Shown in pieces: positions 1-5,333 of a stretch of 7,498 nt of DNA. The stretch is from Methanobrevibacter sp. (lineage in GTDB: Archaea; Methanobacteriota; Methanobacteria; Methanobacteriales; Methanobacteriaceae). A program made the translations under genes and the position numbers. The stretch spans positions 1-7,498 of the forward strand of contig WRNS01000038.1 of the NCBI GenBank assembly GCA_009776495.1, in the 5' to 3' direction. Numbering within the stretch: the stretch's first letter is position 1; the number at the start of each line of letters is the position of its first letter. The notes below the pieces were generated by a model, which was not told where the DNA came from, did not search any database, and was given only the letters and a program-made list of their open reading frames with translations.

Positions 1-115
1 ATAATTAAATTAATTTAAAAAAAAAAAAACTTAAAAAAAAATCTATAAAATATCCAATATGGAAATAAATCATTAAAAAAATATTTTTTATTTATTCAAA
101 CTTAAAGGACAAAAT
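1..115 (+). promoter_or_regulatory. Leader and probable promoter of the polB1 gene
   Basis: This stretch is almost pure A/T with runs of 13 and 9 A. The best archaeal TATA-like element is CTATAAAATAT at 43-53, which would start transcription near 70-75 and leave a leader of about 40 bases. A weak ribosome binding site, AAAGGA (104-109), ends six bases before the ATG at 116. No other coding sequence was seen. The promoter call is by pattern only; in DNA this AT-rich, TATA-like strings are common. Confidence 0.35.
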
Positions 116-1945
116 ATGGAAAAAAGAAACATCATTCTTCTAGACATTGATTATATTACTAAAGATGAAAAAGCTGCTGTTCGTCTTTTTGGAAAGATAA
201 AAGGAGATGAACAGGGGAAAAATATCATAGCTATCGATGAATCATTTGAACCTTATATTTATGTTATTTCTGATGACATTAAATTATGTAGAAGAGAAAT
301 TGAAGAATTAAATCCTGAAAAAATAGAGACTGTAACTAAGAAAAATTTTCAAGTTGAGTCCCAATTCCTAAAAGTTACTTTTAAACATCCTCAAGACGTT
401 CCAAAATTAAGAGATACAATCAAACATCTTGATTCGGTAAAAGACATTCGTGAACATGATATTCCTTTTTATAGGAGATATTTAATAGATAATAATGTTT
501 TTCCAATGTCAGAATTTGAAATTTCAGGAGAAATCTTAGAGTCCTATCCAAGTATAAACTCAAGTAAAGATTCTATGGAAATAATTAAAATGAGTTCCCC
601 TCCAAAGATGATTGGTGGAGAATTTCCTGAATTAAGAATTTTGAGTTTTGATCTTGAAGTTTATAATCCTAAAGGAATGCCAAATGCTTCGAAAAATGAA
701 ATAATAATGATTGGTATTTCCAGTAACGTAGGTATAGAAAAGGTTATCTCTACAAAAGGTGAAGATTTAGATTACGTTGAAACAGTTGAAAATGAAAAAG
801 AAATGATTGAAAAATTCGTAGCTATAGTTAAAGAAAATAATATTGATATCATCGTAGGATACAACTCTGATAACTTTGATTTCCCATACCTTAATGATAG
901 AGCTAAGCTATTAGGCGTTGATTTAGACTTAGGAATGGATGGATCTAATCTAAAATTTATGAGAAGAGGATATACAAATGCAGCAACATTAAAAGGTCTT
1001 ATTCACATTGATCTTTATTTGCTTATGAGAAGATACATCAGTTTAGATAGATATACCTTAGAAAGAGTTTACCAAGAGCTATTTGGTGAGGAAAAAGTTG
1101 ATGTTCCTGGTGATAAGATTTGGCAGTACTGGGACAGCGACAGCGAAGACCTTGTTAAGCTATTTGAATACTCTTTAGATGATGTTGTATCTACTTTAAA
1201 AATAGCTGAAGAAACTTTACCTTTAAGTTTAGAACTTACACGTCTCATAGGTCAGCCTTTATTTGATTTAACACGTTTAGCTACTGGTCAACAAGCAGAA
1301 TGGTATCTGGTAAGAAAAGCTTATGAATACAATGAGGTCGTTCCAAATAAACCAGGTGGAATGGAAGTTTCCTCGAGGAAAACCGAAAGTGCTGTTGGTG
1401 GATATGTTAAAGAACCAGAAATTGGTCTTCATGAAAATTTAGTTCAGTTTGATTTTAGAAGCCTGTATCCAAGCATTATCATCTCTAAAAATATTTCTCC
1501 CGATGTTTTACTTACAAATTCAGTCAATAATATAGCTAGAATTAACGAGGATGAGAATGATTTAACCGATGATGATTACTACATATCTCCAGAGTATGGG
1601 ATTAAATTTGCAAAAAAACCCCAAGGATTTATTCCATCAGTGATTGGGAATGTTTTAGATGAACGATTGAAGATAAAAAAAAGAATGAAAGAAACTGATG
1701 ATCCAACAGCAAAAAGAATTTTACATGTTCAACAAGATGCTTTAAAGAGACTTGCAAATACCATGTATGGAATTTATGGATTTTCACGATTTAGATGGTA
1801 TTCCATGGAATGTGCACGATCTATCACAGCATGGGGAAGAGATTATATAAAAAATTCCATGAAAAAAGCTGAAGAATATGGTTTTTATGCAATTTATGCT
1901 GATACCGATGGTTTTTATGCTAAATATATTGCTTCGAAAGAATAA
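116..1945 (+). CDS. polB1: Family B DNA polymerase, large subunit of the split archaeal enzyme (PolB1)
   Basis: This 609-residue protein is an archaeal family B DNA polymerase with 3'-5' proofreading. The N-terminal domain (about 1-130) keeps HPQDVP (91-96) and DIPF (115-118), regions that form the template-uracil pocket in Pyrococcus enzymes. Exonuclease motifs are Exo I with D179 and E181, Exo II N250...F254-D255, and Exo III Y352...D356. Polymerase motifs are GGYVKEP (428-434), motif A D446 with SLYPS (449-453), motif B K544...N548-T-M-Y551-G552, and motif C YADTDG (594-599). All catalytic carboxylates are present. The chain ends ten residues after motif C, so the thumb domain is missing. 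In Methanobacteriales this is normal: the thumb is a separate gene, polB2, located elsewhere. Motif B has Thr549 where Ser is usual. Start ATG 116 fits the family N-terminus. Very sure of family; the split reading rests on known Methanobacteriales enzymes. Confidence 0.96.
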   Translation: MEKRNIILLDIDYITKDEKAAVRLFGKIKGDEQGKNIIAIDESFEPYIYVISDDIKLCRREIEELNPEKIETVTKKNFQVESQFLKVTFKHPQDVPKLRDTIKHLDSVKDIREHDIPFYRRYLIDNNVFPMSEFEISGEILESYPSINSSKDSMEIIKMSSPPKMIGGEFPELRILSFDLEVYNPKGMPNASKNEIIMIGISSNVGIEKVISTKGEDLDYVETVENEKEMIEKFVAIVKENNIDIIVGYNSDNFDFPYLNDRAKLLGVDLDLGMDGSNLKFMRRGYTNAATLKGLIHIDLYLLMRRYISLDRYTLERVYQELFGEEKVDVPGDKIWQYWDSDSEDLVKLFEYSLDDVVSTLKIAEETLPLSLELTRLIGQPLFDLTRLATGQQAEWYLVRKAYEYNEVVPNKPGGMEVSSRKTESAVGGYVKEPEIGLHENLVQFDFRSLYPSIIISKNISPDVLLTNSVNNIARINEDENDLTDDDYYISPEYGIKFAKKPQGFIPSVIGNVLDERLKIKKRMKETDDPTAKRILHVQQDALKRLANTMYGIYGFSRFRWYSMECARSITAWGRDYIKNSMKKAEEYGFYAIYADTDGFYAKYIASKE

Positions 1946-1954
1946 TTAAACAAG

Positions 1955-1981
1955 TTATCAATATAACAATAGAATTGATAA
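1955..1981. repeat. Hairpin just after polB1
   Basis: TTATCAAT (1955-1962) pairs perfectly with ATTGATAA (1974-1981) across an 11-base loop, starting 10 bases after the polB1 stop. No T-run follows, so it is not a typical archaeal oligo(T) terminator; it may be an mRNA 3'-end structure. Short AT-rich inverted repeats of this size are expected by chance in such sequence. Confidence 0.3.
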
Positions 1982-1992
1982 TCCATTTATTG

Positions 1993-2078
1993 AATTACTT
2001 TCAATTTAATTACGAAATTGTTTGGGAGATTAAAATTTGTCAAAAATCACATTTTCTGATATCAGTGTGAAAGTAATT
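1993..2078. repeat. Inverted repeat, 11-bp arms, flanking the start of the ferredoxin remnant
   Basis: AATTACTTTCA (1993-2003) is the exact reverse complement of TGAAAGTAATT (2068-2078), with 64 bases between. The span encloses the ribosome binding site and first codons of the broken ferredoxin gene, and the right arm ends one to three bases before its frame break. A 10-bp palindrome, CTGATATCAG (2056-2065), lies inside. The same 8-base core TACTTTCA/TGAAAGTA forms another inverted pair at 3789-3850. Whether it folds or binds a protein cannot be told from the sequence. Confidence 0.4.
2024..2028 (+). promoter_or_regulatory. Ribosome binding site of the ferredoxin remnant
   Basis: GGGAG sits eight bases before TTG 2037. 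It is one of the few G-rich strings in the spacer and matches the archaeal Shine-Dalgarno core. An in-frame stop (TAA 2031-2033) just upstream of the TTG fixes where this reading frame can begin. It supports the idea that a real gene began here. Confidence 0.55.
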
Positions 2079-2179
2079 AAATTAACATTTGTGCCTGTTG
2101 TCCATGCAGATGTTGTGGAAGATGTGCTGAAATTTGTTCCAGTGGTGCTTTAGCTATTCAAATGGCAAAAAATGAGTAA
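2037..2179 (+). pseudogene. Small ferredoxin-like 4Fe-4S protein, interrupted by a frameshift
   Basis: From TTG 2037 the frame reads MSKITFSDISVKVIK. In the frame starting at 2081, directly after a stop (2078-2080), the sequence reads INICACCPCRCCGRCAEIC and then SSGALAIQMAKNE before TAA 2177-2179. The second part contains an intact CxxCxxCxxxC iron-sulfur pattern (first Cys codon of this set at 2105) followed by SSGAL, where ferredoxins usually have CPxGAI. Adding one A to the AAA at 2079-2081 joins the two parts into a single 47-residue protein. Good ribosome binding site, coding-like composition and the ferredoxin motif indicate a real gene that lost one base, or a sequencing error. No convincing slippery heptamer for programmed -1 frameshifting is present. 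The protein is shorter than two-cluster ferredoxins (about 55-60 residues), so more than one base may be lost. Electron-transfer role is inferred from the motif only. Confidence 0.65.
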
Positions 2180-2203
2180 AAATTCTATTAAACGTGTTGA
2201 ATC

Positions 2204-2234
2204 ATTGATTGATTTGAAATTAGAATGAATCAAT
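2204..2234. repeat. Hairpin downstream of the ferredoxin remnant
   Basis: ATTGATTGATT (2204-2214) pairs with AATGAATCAAT (2224-2234) at 10 of 11 positions around a nine-base loop, 24 bases after the stop of the ferredoxin remnant. It could be a 3'-end structure for that transcript. There is no T-run directly after it, so termination is not shown. Confidence 0.3.
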
Positions 2235-2240
2235 TCTGAT

Positions 2241-2302
2241 AAACAAATAATAAATAAATAATAAATAAATTATCCATAATAAATAATAATAAATAAATTT
2301 TA
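2241..2302. repeat. AT-only simple repeat (AATAATAAATA-type)
   Basis: Two adjacent blocks (about 2243-2272 and 2274-2302) are built from irregular AAT and AAAT units, with AATAATAAATAA recurring. It lies between the ferredoxin remnant and the thioesterase promoter. It is a low-complexity spacer element likely to vary in length between strains. No coding potential was seen. Confidence 0.5.
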
Positions 2303-2358
2303 AAAAAATTATTTATTCATCATTCTATTTTTCTAAAAAATATTCTTTAAGATGAAAA

Positions 2359-2401
2359 TTATAAAAAGTTAATTTAATTAGTTTATTTGAAAAATCGAGG
2401 T
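2359..2401 (+). promoter_or_regulatory. Probable promoter and ribosome binding site of the thioesterase gene
   Basis: TTATAAAAAG (2359-2368) resembles an archaeal TATA box and is preceded by an A-rich stretch that could serve as BRE. Transcription would begin near 2390, giving a leader of about 18 bases that contains the clear Shine-Dalgarno GAGGT (2397-2401), six bases before the ATG at 2408. The ribosome binding site is secure; the TATA assignment is by spacing and pattern. Confidence 0.5.
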
Positions 2402-2407
2402 TAGAAA

Positions 2408-2827
2408 ATGAAAATAGATCAAGATAACGTGAAAAAATTCTTTTCCAAAGATAGGTATGCTGAAAGTACAGGAATCGTTATTAAATCAATAGCTAATGAC
2501 TTTGTCGAATGTACTATGGAGATTAAAGATTTTCACAGAAATTCTGTCTTTGGTGTTCATGGAGGGGCTATTTTCACTCTGGCTGATTTCACATTTGCAG
2601 TACATGCTAACAGCGACAATTTAAGTGGAGCTGATGTAGGCAATACCGTTGCTCAATCATGTAGTATAAATTACCTCAAAAGTACAAGAGGAAATTGTCT
2701 CATTGCCAAATCAAAATGCATAAACAAAGGTAGGAATATGTCTGTTTATCAAGTTGAAATTAAAGATGATTTAAACCAGCTTATTGCAATAATGGTTGGT
2801 AATGGATTTACAATAGCTAATAAATAA
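2408..2827 (+). CDS. PaaI-type hotdog-fold acyl-CoA thioesterase
   Basis: This 139-residue protein has the length and motifs of the single-domain PaaI/YbgC-like hotdog thioesterases, which hydrolyse acyl- or aryl-CoA thioesters in the cytoplasm, usually as tetramers. The signature is HGGAIFTLAD at 51-60: the HGG turn followed by the long central helix, with D60 at the position of the catalytic Asp of PaaI. The strand around SINYLKSTRG (86-95) and the GRNMSVYQVEI segment (108-118) match the later beta strands of the family. The substrate cannot be named: archaea without phenylacetate degradation also carry this family, often as general housekeeping thioesterases. It stands alone with its own promoter and ribosome binding site, 228 bases after the ferredoxin remnant and 184 bases before the next gene, so no operon partner suggests a pathway. 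Start ATG 2408 is supported by GAGGT six bases upstream. Confidence 0.9.
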   Translation: MKIDQDNVKKFFSKDRYAESTGIVIKSIANDFVECTMEIKDFHRNSVFGVHGGAIFTLADFTFAVHANSDNLSGADVGNTVAQSCSINYLKSTRGNCLIAKSKCINKGRNMSVYQVEIKDDLNQLIAIMVGNGFTIANK

Positions 2828-2836
2828 TTACAATTT

Positions 2837-2886
2837 AGCTGGAAAAAATTAAACACTAAACAGCTTGAAAAAAATTAAATACTAAA
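2837..2886 (+). repeat. Imperfect tandem repeat, two copies of about 24 bases
   Basis: 2837-2860 and 2862-2886 both read AGCT(G/T)GAAAAAA followed by ATTAAA(C/T)ACTAAA, differing by two substitutions and one extra A. The pair begins ten bases after the thioesterase stop and looks like a recent local duplication in the 3' untranslated region. No function is evident. Confidence 0.6.
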
Positions 2887-2966
2887 AAATTAGAGTTCAA
2901 TGATGAATATGGATTAGGATTGATAAAATATAGATATTTGAAGCAAAAATTCAGAAAGTTCGCAGA

Positions 2967-3007
2967 AGTATATTAAGTATAAAGTTTAAAGATAACATGT
3001 AGGTGAT
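2967..3007 (+). promoter_or_regulatory. Promoter and ribosome binding site that set the start of the secreted protein
   Basis: TATA-like AGTATATTAAG and GTATAAAG lie at 2967-2983, placing transcription start near 2998-3005. AGGTGAT (3001-3007) is a near-perfect archaeal Shine-Dalgarno complementary to the 16S rRNA 3' end, followed after four bases by TTG 3012. The in-frame GTG at 3003 lies inside this element and is therefore unlikely to be the start codon. Confidence 0.55.
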
Positions 3008-3011
3008 AATA

Positions 3012-3704
3012 TTGAAATTAATTAAAAACATTTTAATAGTTTTTTTATTATTGAGTGTTCTTGCTATAGGAACATTAACATTTACTGATACTGTGGAAGC
3101 AGCAAAATGGAAAAAATATGATTCTGGAAAATTTCAAAACGAGTATCCTATGGGTGGGGATAAAAAAATAGCTTCTTATCAATCTTACCTTAGAGGAAAT
3201 AATGAAATATATGTCAATATCTATTCTTACTCGAAAAAAACAAATAAAAAAATATTACGTGCAAAAATTTCATTTTCAAAGAAAAACGGAATAATAAAAA
3301 TAGTGGAAAAAAGCTATAATTCCAATGAAAAAAATAAATACCAGATTAAAACGAGTAAAAGTGTTAAAACTGTTTATAAAGCTATGATGAAGAATACTAT
3401 TAAAGTTAGGTCAAACCCTCCAAATAAAGCTGCTTTTGATAATTATACTTTCAAATTAAATAACCAAACCGTGAAAATCTATTCTATTAAACTCGATAAA
3501 AATTATATAAACACTTACATTTACAAGAATGGAGAAGAGATAGCTAGTGCTTCTATTGAAAAAAATAATAATAAAGTTACAATAAAAAAATTTGATAAAA
3601 AAAGAAAGATTAGTAACAAAGAAACTTTAAAAACAACAAAAAGCATTGATTCTGTTTATAAAACATTTATTAATGATATTCTAAAAAAATATAATAGTAA
3701 TTAA
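3012..3704 (+). CDS. Small secreted Lys-rich protein with duplicated domain, function unknown
   Basis: Not a family I can name. From TTG 3012 the protein has 230 residues and a signal peptide: basic start (MKLIKN), hydrophobic core about 7-24, and a likely signal peptidase cut after VEA (28-30). The mature part is strongly basic and rich in Lys, Asn, Tyr and Ser. It contains two related segments, about 51-130 and 151-227: each has alternating hydrophobic stretches suggesting beta strands, then a matching end, TSKSVKTVYKAMMKN in the first and TTKSIDSVYKTFIND in the second. No cysteine, membrane anchor after the signal, or catalytic motif is visible. It should be exported, staying at the pseudomurein wall or released; the high positive charge could suit binding to wall or other polymers, but that is inference. 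The longer start at GTG 3003 is possible but overlaps the ribosome binding site. It is transcribed alone, followed by a T-rich stretch. Confidence 0.75.
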   Translation: MKLIKNILIVFLLLSVLAIGTLTFTDTVEAAKWKKYDSGKFQNEYPMGGDKKIASYQSYLRGNNEIYVNIYSYSKKTNKKILRAKISFSKKNGIIKIVEKSYNSNEKNKYQIKTSKSVKTVYKAMMKNTIKVRSNPPNKAAFDNYTFKLNNQTVKIYSIKLDKNYINTYIYKNGEEIASASIEKNNNKVTIKKFDKKRKISNKETLKTTKSIDSVYKTFINDILKKYNSN

Positions 3705-3788
3705 AAAAATAATAGCTAAAAAGCCATATAAAGCCAAACAAACAAACAAAATTAATTTTAAAAATAAATATTAATATTAAAAATATTT

Positions 3789-3850
3789 TACTTTCATAAT
3801 AAATATTAAATAAAAAAAATTAATTAAAAAATATTAATTTATTGAAAGTA
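3789..3850. repeat. Inverted repeat with TACTTTCA/TGAAAGTA arms
   Basis: TACTTTCA (3789-3796) and TGAAAGTA (3843-3850) are exact reverse complements, 46 bases apart. The arms have the same 8-base sequence as the core of the inverted repeat at 1993-2078. The pair precedes a T-rich run and may form part of the 3' end of the secreted-protein transcript. Confidence 0.35.
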
Positions 3851-3874
3851 TTTTATTTTTATTATTTATTTTGA
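3851..3874 (+). terminator. Possible oligo(T)-type terminator of the secreted-protein gene
   Basis: A T-rich stretch with T-runs of four, five, three and four directly follows the right arm of the 3789-3850 inverted repeat, about 150 bases after the gene's stop codon. Archaeal termination commonly uses such U-rich tracts. The distance and the general T-richness here make this a weak call. Confidence 0.3.
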
Positions 3875-4082
3875 ATATACAGTAAAGATTAATATTATAA
3901 ATATTAAATAAGATATTAATATGGTTTAAACATAAATCCAACATTATTTATCAATTAATAATATTTTTCAATCTGATTCCCCGCAAAATTCCATTGATTC
4001 TTGAAATCTATTTTTTAAAATTCATAACACAACTATTATAGAAAATCTTTTTTTAAAAAAATCTACAAAATGACAAAACGAA

Positions 4083-4094
4083 ATATTTAAATAT
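4083..4094 (+). promoter_or_regulatory. TATA-box palindrome, likely promoter and possible autoregulatory operator of the ArsR fusion gene
   Basis: ATATTTAAATAT is a perfect 12-bp palindrome. Its centre is about 28 bases before ATG 4117, the usual distance from TATA box to transcription start, which would give a leaderless mRNA beginning at or next to that ATG. Neither ATG 4093 nor ATG 4117 has a Shine-Dalgarno, consistent with leaderless translation. ArsR-family repressors often bind palindromes that cover their own promoter, so this could also be the operator; that is inference. Confidence 0.4.
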
Positions 4095-4116
4095 GTGGTT
4101 ATATATACTATTTTTT

Positions 4117-5313
4117 ATGTCAGATTGTAATTTAGAAAATGATTGTAGTGAGCAAGATGAAAAATCTTTGGATTTAAAAAAGTTAATAAATGAAATTCCC
4201 CCAGACAATAGTTTATATGATATGTCTGAAATTTTAAAAGCTGTTTCTGACCCGTTAAGATTGAAAATTATATACCTTCTTAAAAACGATGAATTATGTG
4301 GTTGTCATATTGATTCTGCTCTTGAAAAACCACAATCCACAATTTCTCATCATTTAACCGTTCTCAAAAAATCTAAATTGATTAATTGGAGAAAAAAAGG
4401 TAAATGGACATACTTTAGCTTAGCTAATTCTAAACTAATAGAACAAATTGAAAACGTGACTGGAGTAGAGAGAACAAACTTTTCAGAAGATTTATGTAGC
4501 TGTGAAACTGAAATAAAATTGGTAGAAAGCTTGGTTGGAGATGAAAATGGCTGTGCTTGTGGCAGTTTTAACGCCCCTGATCAATCTAAAATAGAAAATC
4601 CTAAAAAACCTAAAACAGAAATAACAGATTCATTACTGAAAACCTTGAAAAAAAAAAGTGAAAAATTAGGTGTTGTGAGTATTGGATATGCAAAGATACC
4701 TAAAGATATTTTTAACAACGATAATACGTTAGAGTATTCTAATGCCATTGTATTAACTTATCCTATAGGCAGGGAGATTGTTGATGAAATTCCTAGTGAA
4801 ATAGCTCATGAACTTAATGATAATCTATATGAAAAGTTTGGAAATATTAGCTATGAACTTTCTGATATTTTAAGAAAAGAAGGATTTGCAAGCCAAGTTG
4901 CTCATCCAAAAGAAGCATTAACAGACCTTTCCAAATTAGGTCAAGAGGCAGGCTTAGGATATATTGGAAAAAGTGGATTATTAATCAGTCCAGAATTAGG
5001 ACCAAGATTGAAAGTATCTGCAATCTTAACCACAGCAGAAAATTTGCCTTTTTCTGAAAAAAACTCCCATGAATGGATTAAAAGCTATTGTAAAAGATGT
5101 AGTAAATGTATTAAAAAATGTCCTGAAGATGCACTCAGTGAAAAAGAAGATAAATTAGCTAAAGCAGAACTTTTTGACGCGAAATGTATTGGCTGTAGTC
5201 TCGGATGTACTTATTGTATTGAGTCTTGTCCATTCTTTGAAAATGGATATAATTGGGTTAAGGAAAAACAAATGAAATTAGATGCCAAATTAAAAGAAAA
5301 AGGAAAATTATAA
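4117..5313 (+). CDS. ArsR-type DNA-binding domain fused to a QueG-like double 4Fe-4S domain
   Basis: Numbering is from ATG 4117 (398 residues); ATG 4093 would add eight hydrophobic residues but overlaps the probable TATA box. Residues 36-112 form an ArsR winged helix: SDPLRLKIIYLL opening, ELCGC with C61 and C63 at the place of the ELCVCDL metal site of arsenic-type ArsR, recognition helix QSTISHHLTVLKKSKLI (73-89), wing KKGKWTYFSL. A linker (about 125-170) carries C127/C129 and C146/C148 (CSC and CAC). From about 170 it resembles the C-terminal part of epoxyqueuosine reductases: GLGYIGKSGLLISPELG (279-295), then C325-C328-C331-C335-P and C357, C360, C364, C367, C371-P, enough for two 4Fe-4S clusters. 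The N-terminal part of the QueG cobalamin domain seems shortened. Archaea make archaeosine, not queuosine, so QueG chemistry is unlikely. I infer a one-component metal or redox-sensing regulator; alternatively an enzyme with its own DNA-binding control domain. Confidence 0.85.
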   Translation: MSDCNLENDCSEQDEKSLDLKKLINEIPPDNSLYDMSEILKAVSDPLRLKIIYLLKNDELCGCHIDSALEKPQSTISHHLTVLKKSKLINWRKKGKWTYFSLANSKLIEQIENVTGVERTNFSEDLCSCETEIKLVESLVGDENGCACGSFNAPDQSKIENPKKPKTEITDSLLKTLKKKSEKLGVVSIGYAKIPKDIFNNDNTLEYSNAIVLTYPIGREIVDEIPSEIAHELNDNLYEKFGNISYELSDILRKEGFASQVAHPKEALTDLSKLGQEAGLGYIGKSGLLISPELGPRLKVSAILTTAENLPFSEKNSHEWIKSYCKRCSKCIKKCPEDALSEKEDKLAKAELFDAKCIGCSLGCTYCIESCPFFENGYNWVKEKQMKLDAKLKEKGKL

Positions 5314-5333
5314 AAGATAAATTTGGATAATTC

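Larger units (their letters stand above)
3705..4082. other. Long AT-rich spacer before the ArsR fusion gene
   Basis: This spacer is composed nearly all of A and T and contains no credible gene. It holds an inverted repeat (3789-3850), a T-rich stretch (3851-3874), a TTTTTTTAAAAAAA palindrome (4048-4061) and one island of higher GC around 3973-4002 that includes TTCCCCGC. The island reads on the minus strand as a 17-codon open frame ending FCGESD and a stop at 3968-3970, too short to assign. No tRNA-like or other recognisable RNA fold was found. Confidence 0.6.

Noticed and set aside
1946..2036. Possible missing thumb domain of the polymerase downstream of its stop
   Set aside because: All three plus-strand frames were scanned for thumb-domain-like sequence and are broken by stops; the split-gene explanation suffices.
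2079..2084. Programmed -1 ribosomal frameshift in the ferredoxin remnant
   Set aside because: No X-XXY-YYZ heptamer is present: slipping back from AAA would pair with TAA, and from TTA with ATT, both poor. A lost base is simpler.
2037..2153. 38-codon frame from TTG 2037 to TAG, read without frameshift
   Set aside because: The frame is open and plausible in composition, but after codon 15 it gives VPVVHADVVEDVLKFVPVVL, which is the ferredoxin cysteine region read in the wrong frame. The iron-sulfur motif in the other frame is far more convincing.
2241..2302. CRISPR-like or origin-like repeat
   Set aside because: Units are short, irregular and purely A/T, without spacers of constant size or unique sequence; it is a simple-sequence tract.
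4099..4107. TTATATATA as the TATA box of the ArsR fusion gene
   Set aside because: It would place transcription start near 4130, downstream of both candidate ATGs, leaving only ATG 4222 inside the winged-helix domain as start.
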